From NCBI GenBank assembly GCA_001953115.1, contig LSSL01002606.1, forward strand, positions 1 to 21,155: a DNA stretch of 21,155 nucleotides, given 5' to 3'. Origin of the DNA: Smittium mucronatum. Its lineage: Eukaryota; Kickxellomycota; Harpellomycetes; Harpellales; Legeriomycetaceae. Positions 11,571 through 21,155 of the stretch are shown here, in pieces (position 1 is the first letter of the stretch; the number at the start of each line of letters is the position of its first letter). A model generated the notes under the pieces. It saw only the letters and a program-made list of their open reading frames with translations, did no database searches and was not told where the DNA came from. Both the position numbers and the translations under genes were made by a program.

Positions 11571-13290
11571 ATGGAACAGAGCACGCAGTATACATATATC
11601 TTTCCTTCTGGACGATATAATAACCATTAGAGAATCAATTGGATTTAATAATGGAATACAGCTATATTTTTTCCAAACTAACTAATAATATATATAATAT
11701 TGAGATGGAGGATTGGGTGACGGCTCCATCACAATATACTATTCACCATGGTATGATAATCAACTCCAGGAGAATGGGCCTCGAATTTCCGTCATCCAAG
11801 GTCAGTGTAAGGATCCTAATGGCTCTTGGAAAATACTAGGGATATAAGTTTATTGTGACTAAGGTATATTTCAAACGGAGGAGGAATGAAAAGATAAGAA
11901 AACTAGTTGAAAATCTTGCATTCAAAAAAGTGGGAATGCGAGCTGTTTATAAAGGATAAGAGGTAAATTGCTAATATATTATATAAAACTTTAATCGAGG
12001 GGTAATGTAAGAAATCAATAATGATTGGATCATTACAGTCAGGTACCATCTTCGAGAAACGATGAAAAATTCAAAAGCTGTCCTGAAGATTTTGAGATAT
12101 CTGGCGAGATTCATTGAGGAAGCAGAGGCTATTTAATTAGCCCCACCTCTTGTGATAATATTGTTGAGACCACTCTAGTGCCAAAAGAACACTTTTCTAT
12201 TGTCATCAAAGATATGAGCGTCGACAGTGAAACTGAAAGAGACCGCCATATAGAATTTCAGGTTATGGAAGGAACAACTAAAATTGTGCAATAGGCTGTT
12301 TTCCTTCTCCAGAGAGCCTGGAACTGGAGATCTTTACAGATTACATCCACATAGCTTTGGTAATAATTTTGGGATCCCACTTTTACTCTATTTTGTGGGC
12401 TCCATCGGAGATTTTGATTCTTATCAAAGACAAGAAGTTATTTAAAAGATTATTTTCATTCCAAATCCGAAATTTTATCGGTCGTTCTGTGTTTTTATAT
12501 TCAAATAATACCACAAATTTGGTGTGTATAAGGAAAATTGGAGGAATTAACTCTCCCAAATTACTAGAGATTTAAGAGAAAATATGGTATCCCTTTTTGA
12601 GGACGAATACCATCCATAAGTAATTTACATTTCCTCAATAATGATCCCAGAAGACACTCCCTGCAGATTAGCTGCGCATATCAACCGGAAACTATTAAAA
12701 AAGGTGTTCTTAATCCTGAACTCGCTTTACGGGGCACATGACGTGAAAATTTTTACCTTGAAACAAAACGGAAAAGTGGAACATTGACACATCTGATTCC
12801 CAGACCCAAATGCAGTAGGCTAAAGCCCCTTGAAGTAAGATTGGATAAATTGAAAATCCCCTTAATGATGCGCTCCTTCAAGCCTGATATCGCAGTTAAT
12901 ACAGAATATCAGACTAGAGAGATTGACAGTGACACTAGTAACACCACTATTAGAGTCAGAATTATGCTTTCCAGACTTACAGGAACTCACCATTTCCCTA
13001 AAATTACTACTATTAGCGATAACTATAATAAAATAACGTAAAAGTGGCAAATCTTTGCGTTTGAAAAACAAGATTTGATTTCTGCTGTCAATTAAACTCA
13101 GCTACATGTTCTCAATTATCAAGATATCTCATATTTTTCTATTTGAGTTTTTAATTCCAACGATAGATTTAGAAAGTATAGGTCTGAATATTACTCTACA
13201 CAAAAGTGAATTCATATTGGCGCACACGAAACAACATAAACTCTTTCATTTCCTTGTCCCATATAATAAATTAATCTACCGGGATATATA
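11571..13290 (+). pseudogene. Decayed family B DNA polymerase, protein-primed type
   Basis: The relic is read in frame 1 (about 11690-12290), frame 2 (about 12300-12780) and frame 1 again (12784 to about 13280), with many stops. Polymerase signatures are in order. EGTTKIV (near 12268-12288) stands where GG.T is expected. DLYRLHP at 12329-12349 fits motif A DxxSLYP with Ser to Arg and Tyr to His changes, and is followed by HSFGNNFGIP. LNSLYG (12716-12733) is an exact motif B, preceded by KK and followed by LKQNG. IDSDTSN (12922-12942) sits where motif C (DTDS) belongs. Spacings of about 19, 130 and 71 codons fit phi29-like polymerases (about 18, 138, 69). SSRND near 12049-12063 could be a worn exonuclease III motif (YxxND). 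The start at 11571 is only a guess. Such enzymes replicate linear plasmids, Polintons and some viruses from a terminal protein. This copy cannot make a working enzyme. Confidence 0.7.
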
Positions 13291-13300
13291 TTAGTGGTAA

Positions 13301-14017
13301 AATTAATTTTATCACGATAAGTTAATATAAAATAATAACCCTTATGCTAGTGGATGGAACCGAATATTTGTAATTTTAAATATATTCAAAGAATTTTTGA
13401 TAGCACTGGGTAAAACTTCACTAAAATAATTCGTAAGACCAGAATTTTACTTAACTCCAGCTATACTCTACATTGATAGAAGTGTTCCAAAATAAGGGTT
13501 AAATGAAATAGAACTTACCGACAAACTATACCTGCTGTTAGAAGTCTCATGATTTCTTCGATCTTCTAACATACTCCGGATTAAAAAAGCAAAATCCAGT
13601 ATTTTGCAAGGTACACTACACCTTTTTATGATATCACCTAAGGAAAAACAGAGAGGTTTCATATTAAAATAACATAAATAAATAATTAGGAATTTCGAGC
13701 AGATGATTGTCCCCATATATTTCTATGAGGTATACAGAAATATAATTGCATATACCCTTACCTTAACACACTTTAATAACAGTTCACTGGTTTTCAACAG
13801 GCACCTTAGATATTTAAACGACTATACTAATAATTTGAATGTAGATAGTATCTCAAGATACTTGCACTAATTGTTGTAACTTATTTAACGACCAACAAAT
13901 ACTCCTACCTCCAATTTTTGTAATATTGGTGCCACTCTTGCATCTACAGCAGATATACATGCATACTACATAGTGACACGCGCATTCTGTTTGATTTATA
14001 CAACGTTTGACTCATAA
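13301..14017 (+). pseudogene. Broken gene of unknown family, island gene 3
   Basis: A frame 2 reading of about 235 codons ends at TAA 14015-14017 and carries about nine in-frame stops but no clear frameshift. Protein-like runs include a stop-free stretch of about 63 codons before 13868 (with HFNNSSLVFNRHLRYLNDYT) and a last run containing NIGATLASTADIHAYYIV. It follows the polymerase relic directly on the same strand. No domain is recognised. It might be an accessory gene of the same element, or less likely a damaged C-terminal extension of the polymerase. An 82-codon open frame lies antisense at 13468-13716, so the coding strand is not fully certain in that part. Confidence 0.45.
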
Positions 14018-14051
14018 TATATATTATACTTAGTTAAAAATTCCAATTTAA

Positions 14052-14255
14052 CGAAACGATATTAATTTTAGAATAACAAAATATATTTTCTCTCTGGAAA
14101 TTTTTTTTAGAATTAATCGAGCCAATAGAGCGAAAATTAATTCATATTAACCCAAGAGAGGAGAAATATTAAGACCCACCCAACCATTTCCCATTTATCT
14201 TTGCCAAAAGATGTTAAGAATTCATAAATACTTAATTCGCTATTTATATCATTAA
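14052..14255 (+). pseudogene. Weak coding-like remnant at island edge
   Basis: A frame 3 reading of about 67 codons has one internal stop and ends at TAA 14253-14255. The second half, from about 14150, is richer in G+C and reads protein-like (GEILRPTQPFPIYLCQKM). It may be the last visible part of the island before the AT-rich background resumes. No family is recognised, and the length alone is not significant. Confidence 0.25.
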
Positions 14256-15837
14256 AAATTTTCAGTAGTTTATTTAACTAAATTTTATTGGCTTGTGAAT
14301 TTCAATTTTTTTTATCCAATTTAAATGGTAAAACTTAATATGTCTCTTCTCTTAGAATAATATGAATTAATTTTTCCTTTAAGAACTATATTAATCCTAA
14401 AATAATCAAATGCTTAAATAATTTAAATATTACATTTGATTTTTACAGAAATCTGTTATTAACACCAAAAAAAATCGGTTAGAAATAACTTAATTTTTTT
14501 TCCAGAAACTGTAATTTGAAATAATCTAAAAGGTAATAAGTTTTATAATTTATTTTGAAATAAATTTTTCAGCAAATTCGGCATTATGTGGGAAACAAAC
14601 TTATTATATCTTTATTATTACTAATTTAAGACTCGATAAATAATAACTACGATCCATTGGTATTTATAGATTTTCTTTGATTTTTTTTCAATATTAAATA
14701 CACTATAAAAATTATTTGAAATTTATATTTTTTTAAAAAAAATCAAGGAAATAAATATAAATAATCATGATTTAATTCCTATTTACAGTATAATTCAAAA
14801 GAAAAAAAATTCAAAAAACTCTCATTCAAAAACCCCAAAGATAAAAAAATTCTCTGACTTAAATCAACTATATCTCAAAAAGAAAAAATAATTGGGGGTA
14901 AGTTAGTTGTGATTATTCAGATTAGTATTTAAATAAGCCAAATAATAATAATAATTAAGTCTAGCAATTAAAAAAATAAAAAGAAATGATATAAAGTTTA
15001 AAAAATTGTAGTTTAAAACGAAATTTTTAATTGGATACATATTGGATAAATCAAGGCATTTTTTTCTGTAATATTTTATTTAAATCAATAAAAAAATTCT
15101 AATAGAGAAAATCTTGTATAATATAAAAATTATTATATTTAATTCATTTTAATTATAAAAAATAGTAACTTTTCCTATTGGGATTTATGGTTTTGGTAAA
15201 ATTCCAAAATTTGAAGCTTTTTAAAAATATAAATCATTTATTACTACTTTTTTTTTTTTGACGAAATACAGTCTAAATAATTTAATATACCAAAAAAAAT
15301 TCATTCAAGTTTTATAATTTCAATTTGAGGATTAATTTTGTGTCTGTAAATATATATTTGGGATTTAAAAACACTATAGGTATTTCTAAATGAACTTTTT
15401 TAACTAGAAGGGATTTAAAAAATTAACTTCAGACTATTTTTTGCTGTAAAAACAAGAATATAATATTTTTTCAGGAACCAACTAACACATATAACTATCA
15501 AGATACCTCAATAAAAATATACCTTTGTTTAAATAATTGCGATAAGTGCGAAATTATGCCTATTTAACCCAATATTAAAAGTTAAATAGTTAAGTTTTAC
15601 GATAAATGGACCCATTTAAATTGATAGATTAAAAAAAACTTGCTTTCCAGAAAATAGACATTGTGAATTATAAAATCCATAATATACTTGGCAAATAAAT
15701 CAGAAAAATAAAATAATGGCATCTAATACCTTTAATATTAAAAATATATTAATAAAACAGAATTTTCTGGACATTTTGATGATCATATGGCCTATATATG
15801 TGTTTCTAATGTGAAACCGGGTTAATGGGTTTTTTAA
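14256..15837. other. AT-rich stretch with weak open segments
   Basis: No supported gene. Stop-free stretches on the + strand at 14366-14479 (38 codons), 15427-15567 (46 codons, cysteine-rich, ending with LNNCDKCEIMPI) and 15683-15811 (43 codons) read somewhat like protein. Dozens of such stretches are expected by chance at this composition. Several TTTTCAG/TTTTACAG tracts look like splice acceptors, but they are also common by chance here. Confidence 0.35.
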
Positions 15838-15846
15838 GGGGTATTT

Positions 15847-15906
15847 GAAAAAATGGGTAGGTTTTTGAGAAAATCAGCAAAAATAGACACGTTTTTAATC
15901 AATTCT
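15847..15906 (+). repeat. Orphan pair of 30-bp transposon-end units
   Basis: GAAAAAATGGGTAGG at 15847 and GCAAAAATAGACACG at 15877 start exactly 30 bp apart. They match the 30-bp subterminal unit of elements 1 and 2. Upstream GGGGTATTTG looks like an outer end. No inverted partner was found within the window. It could be a solo or truncated Mutator-like end, or the left end of an element that runs past 21155. Confidence 0.5.
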
Positions 15907-17454
15907 TTAATTTTGACAAATGGAAATCAATTTAGTTTTTTTAAAAAATATACTGCTATTAACCAAATTTTTTTAAATTTCAATTACTCATATTTTAAAT
16001 TTGAGCACTATATATATTTAAAGGATTATTATACCTCTTTATCCCCATCCACAATTAAATAAATAAATCTAGGGATAGTCAATATTTTAATTGTGAAAAG
16101 CGAAAACATGTGAAAAAACTTAGTAAAAAAGTTAATAATTTATATCAATTAAATACACTCAACTCCCGTTTATAAATAATATCATTCTACCTCTTCATAT
16201 TAAAGATTATAAACACCGCATCTTTAAAGATGAAAAAAATTATAATTTTATCCCTATAAAATACAATTGCAACTTTTTTATCTCCAACCTAAATTTATTA
16301 TAAATTGATTAAAAGTAGTCTGAACTAATCATAATGGCTAATTTTCTTAAAATCTCCAGAAAATCTATTAAATATTTTGCAGCGAATAAAAAAAAATTCT
16401 TGAATAAACATCACGTCCTATCATTACCTAAAATATAAAAGAAGTAACCATATAAATGTATTTAGATACTTAAGTCTAGTGTTTCTTTTTGAAAAAACAT
16501 ACCAAATTCATCTTTAAACCATATTAAAGAAAAATTCACAATTCGAGTATTAACATAAGCCCTATTATATAATTAAAGTTTAATTAAAGCAATAATTAAA
16601 AACTACTAATTATCAAGAATCATTTAAAAAAAAAGCAATATGGAGAAAAGTTTAAAAAATTTCTTTTATCCTCGGAGAGTACGCTGGCTACTATTATACT
16701 GTGAAAGCTACAAAAAAAATTATTTGATTTTTTTATAACCTAAAAATCACCAAAAAACTAAGAGATGCCTAAATTTCGAATATATACATATAGATGATTT
16801 TTATTAATTCACTTATCAAAATTGCCGTTAAGAGTTAGTTTTTTTAAATTTTGATATTATTAGTCAATTAAATAAAGCTATAAATAGATTAATAATCCTA
16901 AACCACTAGAAAAATATACCAACATAAGTGAAGTTTCTGCTATTTTTATTTCAAAAAAAATTAATGGATAAAAATGGGCAAATAAATTATTATAATAATA
17001 ATAACCTTAAAGCTCTATTTTGTATAAATACAGGTCGAAATTCTTATTAAATACACACCTTTACTTTTAAAAATTAATCTATTGGTTATCCCTCTATTTC
17101 TGGATCTACTTGGGGATGGGGATAGAGAGTTATGCAAATTCTTTAAAAATATATATAATGCCCCAATTAAAACTATGGCTAATTGAAATTTATGAAATTT
17201 TATTTAATAGATCTTCATTTTTTTAAAAAAAATTAGATATTCTTTCGATTCACCAAAATTAAAGAATCAATTAAAAGTTATCAATTGTTAGAGATAAAAA
17301 ACTTCTAAAACACCTCATATTGATACCAAATACCGCTTGATTTTTTTTTTGGGATATCACTTAATCATATTTGGGGTAAGTGCCACAAACGGAACTTTTA
17401 TATTTACAGTTATTGTTATTTTATGGGATAAATACCTTTGAATTTTATCAATAA
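15907..17454. other. AT-rich stretch, nothing recognised
   Basis: About 1.5 kb without a supported gene, RNA or repeat. The frame starting at 15853 runs to 16062 but overlaps the transposon-end units and is treated as chance. A 47-codon stop-free + frame ending near 16737 is likewise within chance. Confidence 0.35.
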
Positions 17455-18581
17455 AAATTAATAGGTGAAATAATCAGCAATTCCATAAAAATTACAGATA
17501 TAATTTCTGATTCTTTACCTTCAATAACTTCTATAGCGAATAAAATATACCTTGAGTGCGTTGTGCGCTTTTGGGCTCATATATTCAAAAACATCGAAAA
17601 AAAGCTGAAAAAGGTAGATTATGGTATAAAATATGAAATTTTATCAGACAATAGTTTTTACAGTTATTCTATTTTAGTTAAAAAATCGAAATTTTTTTTG
17701 GGATTATAATAGAAAAAAATATAAAATTATAATGACTCTGAAAACTTCTTGGGCTGTTTTGTGAAAAGTAAAGTTGAAAATGATAGAACATAGTTTGATA
17801 AAAGTAAATTTTTTGATCTTAGTAATAAATTTTTTTTTGTAAAGATTAATCCTTAAATTGAAAACCATATATTTAAACTGGAAAAAATGTGATCTAATAT
17901 CTTTTATATATGTTTTCAGATTAATTTTTCATGATTAGTATATCTAGAAAAATACATAATTTGATATGCTGAATTAAAAAAAATTAGACTTCATAGGTGA
18001 TGAAAATCTTTTAAATTAAAATTTAATAGAAAAAAAAACTAAAATTCAGTTATTCCGGTCTTCAGATCGATTAAAAAAAGATATTTTTGATAAATCAAAA
18101 GAGGAAAATATTTTATAAAACTGCTTAAGATCTAGGGAATCAAAAAATCTACCACAATAATTTTTCAGCTATCACATGTAGAAATAAAAGTGTTAAATTT
18201 TGTGAAATCATTTGTAACCTCTAATTTTTTGCGAAGCAGAAAAAATACCTAAAATTCCGCAACTATTTATGATGGTATAAAGATAAGAAATCATAAATGT
18301 GAACTTTATTTTTTTAAAAAAATAAATAAATTATGAACAAACTAAATACAAAAAAAGCGTTTGCAGGTGTGATATTGATATCTTTTTTTTTTTATTTTAA
18401 TAAAAAAAATCATATATACTATAATATAATGAGATAAATGGTCTTTTACTTGTCAAGCTCTAGATATAGTTTGTTAAATATACCCATCTCAGTAAATATC
18501 GAATTTTTTGAAAATCTGAGTCCCATTTCAATAAAAAATTCAATTATCGAAGCCAGATTTATAAATCATATGTTTAAATAA
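17455..18581 (+). pseudogene. Weak coding-like segment, unknown
   Basis: A stop-free + frame of 84 codons (17455-17706, no ATG) contains protein-like segments such as YLECVVRFWAHIFKNIEKKL. Downstream in the same frame are more protein-like pieces between stops (up to about 18330), then a separate 47-codon ATG frame at 18438-18581 in frame 3. Together they could be a worn gene or exons of an intron-containing gene. In DNA this AT-rich, about one 84-codon open frame is expected per window by chance, so the call rests only on the clustering on one strand. No domain is recognised. Confidence 0.22.
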
Positions 18582-20656
18582 ATTTATCATTTATGAAAAA
18601 AAAATTAAAAGGCATATTTATAAAAGAAAAAAATATTAAATCGTAAAAGTATCGGTAGTGTGGGGGGGGAGTGTTGTTTCCTTCATAACCACATACAAAT
18701 TTCTTTTAAAAAAAAAATGAATAATCTCATTATTAATACCGTGTAAGAGTAATTGAAAAAATAAAAATAAAAATAATGATCATTTATATCTTTTTATTTA
18801 CTATGAAAAACAGTTATTCATTTTCTCAAACTCCCATTCATGATTTTTATTTTACTTTTTTACTTTTTATTTTTTCATATATCAGTAAACGCTTCTTAAA
18901 AATCTCAGCTGTTATGTATTTATTTCAAAATTATCTATAGTAAATTTTTTTATGAGGCATATAATTATTTTAAAAAAGAAAACTCAAAATTGATGCTTTT
19001 ATTGGAAAATATATCTTAATATTTTTCCGAATACTTTTATTAACAATTCCAAAAAACTTGGAAAAAAAAATCAACTACTTTTGTAATGAGATTATAGTTA
19101 AATTTTGGTATTTATTAGTATATATGTGTTATAACCAAAACTTGGATTCTTTTTTACAGCTTCTGATATTTCGAATCTTTATTTTTAATTTTTTAAAAAA
19201 ATAGACCAAGATTAAAAAAAATTGTGCATATACATAACTTTATACACCTAAAAATGAGAATATTATCATTGGTTATATAAAATTGATAGTTTCGAATTCC
19301 TTTTTTTTTTTTTCTGAATAAATTTTAAAATATTTTTTAATAATAATCAGTAATGAATTTCTTTGATCTGAGCATTTTTTCATATATTATAAATCCAAAA
19401 TTTTCAAAAATACAATCTAATAACTAAATAAAAAATTTTATTGTATATCTAAACAAATAAAGAAAGCACTATTAATTGTTACACATATGTTTTTTTATCA
19501 AAATTTTAAATTTAAAATTATTAAAAAAATTGATTGAGTTATTTTAATTCTGAAATTAATTTTTGCTTGGTGTAATTATTATATTGGTTACTATGAGATA
19601 ATTTTATAATTTTATAGTAGTTTAGGTATATTTAAATTTCGATCCCATCCGTCTTATTTGTTTTAAACTTGAATTAAATAGCCATGTACGAGTTATTTTT
19701 TTAAAAAAACGCTAAATTGGGGATTTTTTAATCATACATGGGGTTAATGATTAAATTTTTTTTAGTAACGGTTAAATTCAAAAAAAAAATCTGAAGATTA
19801 ATTAAAATCATATTTACTAAAAGGAATATATATTTATATCTTTAAATTTAAATAAATACACTTACTTTATCTAGACAAATAAACCGAAAGACTCGTCGAA
19901 AATATATATATATATATATATATATTTTTAAAAGGAATAAAGAGCTTCATATTTATAAAATTTTGCATATAAATTTATTTATACGTTTTTAGGTAAGATA
20001 TGAAACCAAAAAAATGGGGTTTTAATATTTTGTCATTAAAAAAAGTATATTTCTACCCCAATAAAGATGAAATATAATTTATATAGCGATTTTTGGAATA
20101 TGAAAAAACGAAAATCAGCAATAAAAATACTATATATATATAATCAGGAAAATTATTTTGGAGTTTGACCCATAATTTAATTTGCGACTTCGGAGAGATT
20201 AAAAAATGTGAAATACTTTTGCCGGAAATTTGCGCTACTATACTCCGCTTAATAATATAGATCTTTCCCCCCTAAAATAGGGATTCACATACATTTCACT
20301 ATCAATTTTACTAATGGCTCATCAAAAAACAATAAAAAAAAGCTGTATAAGGATATTTAAAACGGAAAAATTGCTTAGGGACATATCTGTATTTTAATGA
20401 AAGAATTAATCTATATTATATATGGCTGGGGGGTAAATAAATTCAATATATAAAAAAGAGCTAAGTGATTATGAATATTTAATCTGAGGCTAAACCTTTC
20501 AGAAATCAAACCTTTACTTCAGATTTATTAGCTTGAATTAACAATTACACCGATCAAATTTATATAGCGATATAATTATATTGAGGTATTTAAAATATAC
20601 CATTAGAATTTAAAAAAAAGAAAAATTTATTTGATAATCTGTTCCTGAAAGATTAA
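18582..20656. other. AT-rich stretch, no gene seen
   Basis: About 2.1 kb without a supported gene. It holds G-runs at 18662-18669 and 20428-20433, which stand out against the background, an (AT)12 tract listed separately, and a 14-bp direct repeat ATTTATATAGCGAT (near 20077 and 20559). None points to a function. Confidence 0.35.
19902..19925. repeat. (AT)12 microsatellite
   Basis: A perfect alternating AT tract of 24 bp. It is expected to be length-variable and is common in AT-rich nuclear DNA. Confidence 0.9.
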
Positions 20657-21107
20657 ATGTATCTTTTGTCTATTGATCTTAAAAATGATACAAACCCATT
20701 AATTGCCTTTGGTTCTTTGATTGTAATTTTAAATACAGACCCAAAGCCACTTAAAAGAAAATTTTGTTGGGGTTGTAAGTTTTTTTTTTTTTTTTGTGGA
20801 TTAATGGATAAAAAAAACGATAATAACATTAATATATGGTTATTAAATGCGAAAAATACCAATACAATCCGCTTTATCGCTAACAAAATCTGAGTTTTTA
20901 GTTGAATTCATGCAAACTCGCTTATGAAAGATGAAATAATAATAGCACGCTTTGTTGGAGTTATTATCAACTGGATCTTTTTTGGAGGATAATAAAATCG
21001 AACTTTTTTGTAGTTTAGATTTAACACAAAACACATCAATATATATTAATGTTCGTCGAGTGTTGCATTCTGATAAGTTTTTGTTCGAAAAAATATTTCT
21101 TTTTTGA
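20657..21107 (+). pseudogene. Possible gene remnant or exons at the right edge
   Basis: Composition rises to roughly 30% G+C here. A 78-codon ATG frame (20657-20893, frame 2) starts protein-like (KNDTNPLIAFGSLIVI, PKPLKRKFCWGCK) and then runs into a T15-type tract. From 20847 frame 3 becomes protein-like, with stops at about 20925-20947 and then 53 open codons (20946-21104; for example LLSTGSFLEDNKIELFCSLD), ending at TGA 21105-21107. A GTAAGT at 20775-20780, right after the CWGC segment, could be a splice donor, so the two parts may be exons rather than a frameshifted gene. An open frame also lies on the - strand (20843-21034). No family is recognised. Confidence 0.3.
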
Positions 21108-21155
21108 GTATTAAGTTTAAAGTATTTATAATCCCATTAAATCAACATTTTTTTA

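Noticed and set aside
11639..11839. 66-codon + frame and the 72-codon + frame at 12357-12575
   Set aside because: They are out of frame with the polymerase-like reading in their regions. The second overlaps motif A's downstream part in another frame.
12100..12290. CUB-domain-like look of the frame 1 reading
   Set aside because: A vague GYLISPTSC pattern suggested CUB. The ordered polymerase motifs with correct spacing explain the region better.
12862..13071. 69-codon - strand frame
   Set aside because: Antisense shadow of the polymerase relic around the motif C region.
10039..14017. Alternative genetic code to explain in-frame stops
   Set aside because: All three stop codons occur and frameshifts are also needed, so decay is simpler than reassignment.
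9806..14600. Possible degenerate inverted repeats flanking the island (GATATAATAAG and GCTGATAAAATTTATTT near 9806-9880, against the inverse near 14558-14600)
   Set aside because: The matches are short, unevenly spaced and made of A/T-rich words likely by chance. No target-site duplication was found.
15853..16062. 69-codon + frame beginning MGRFLRKSAK
   Set aside because: Its first part is made of the 30-bp transposon-end units. The rest is low-complexity F/N/Y/K sequence, and the length is within chance.
1..21155. rRNA, tRNA, CRISPR arrays, bacterial promoters and terminators, long terminal repeats
   Set aside because: None was seen. Hairpin-plus-T-run patterns occur, but they are expected everywhere in such AT-rich DNA and cannot be called terminators.

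Overview
The window looks like nuclear DNA of a eukaryote with extremely AT-rich non-coding sequence (by eye about four-fifths A+T outside one island). It has no bacterial operon structure, no rRNA, tRNA or CRISPR, and no intact gene. What can be supported is a set of DNA transposons of different ages, one GC-richer island of broken genes, and long AT-rich stretches with nothing recognisable. The transposon ends resemble Mutator-like and hAT-like elements, which are common in plants but also occur in fungi and animals. A plant with a very AT-rich nuclear genome would fit, but the species cannot be fixed from this sequence.

Layout. 1-1138: AT-rich DNA with a 101-bp palindrome (787-887). 1148-3510: a 2.36-kb transposon with 314-bp, nearly identical terminal inverted repeats (TIRs) and a 9-bp target-site duplication (TSD). 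4368-6421: a second, much more diverged element whose ends match the same pattern, also with a 9-bp TSD. 7249-8134: an 886-bp element with about 65-bp TIRs and an 8-bp TSD. 10039-14017: a GC-richer island (about 35-40% G+C) with three same-strand, stop-ridden reading frames. 14052-21155: AT-rich DNA with an orphan transposon-end repeat at 15847-15906, a few weak open stretches, an (AT)12 tract, and a possible broken gene or exons at the right edge.

The most informative content is the middle reading frame of the island (11571-13290). Although broken by stops and frameshifts, it keeps the ordered signatures of a family B DNA polymerase of the protein-primed type: a GG.T-like motif, motif A (DxxSLYP-like), motif B (LNSLYG exactly) and a motif C-like DT. 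Spacings are about 19, 130 and 71 codons, close to the 18, 138 and 69 known for phage phi29 polymerase. Such polymerases belong to linear mitochondrial plasmids of plants and fungi, to Polinton/Maverick elements and to some viruses. The island is therefore best read as the dead remnant of such a self-replicating element inside an AT-rich genome, with two unidentified broken genes beside the polymerase. In the rest of the window the open frames are no longer than expected by chance for this base composition, and they are marked as weak.
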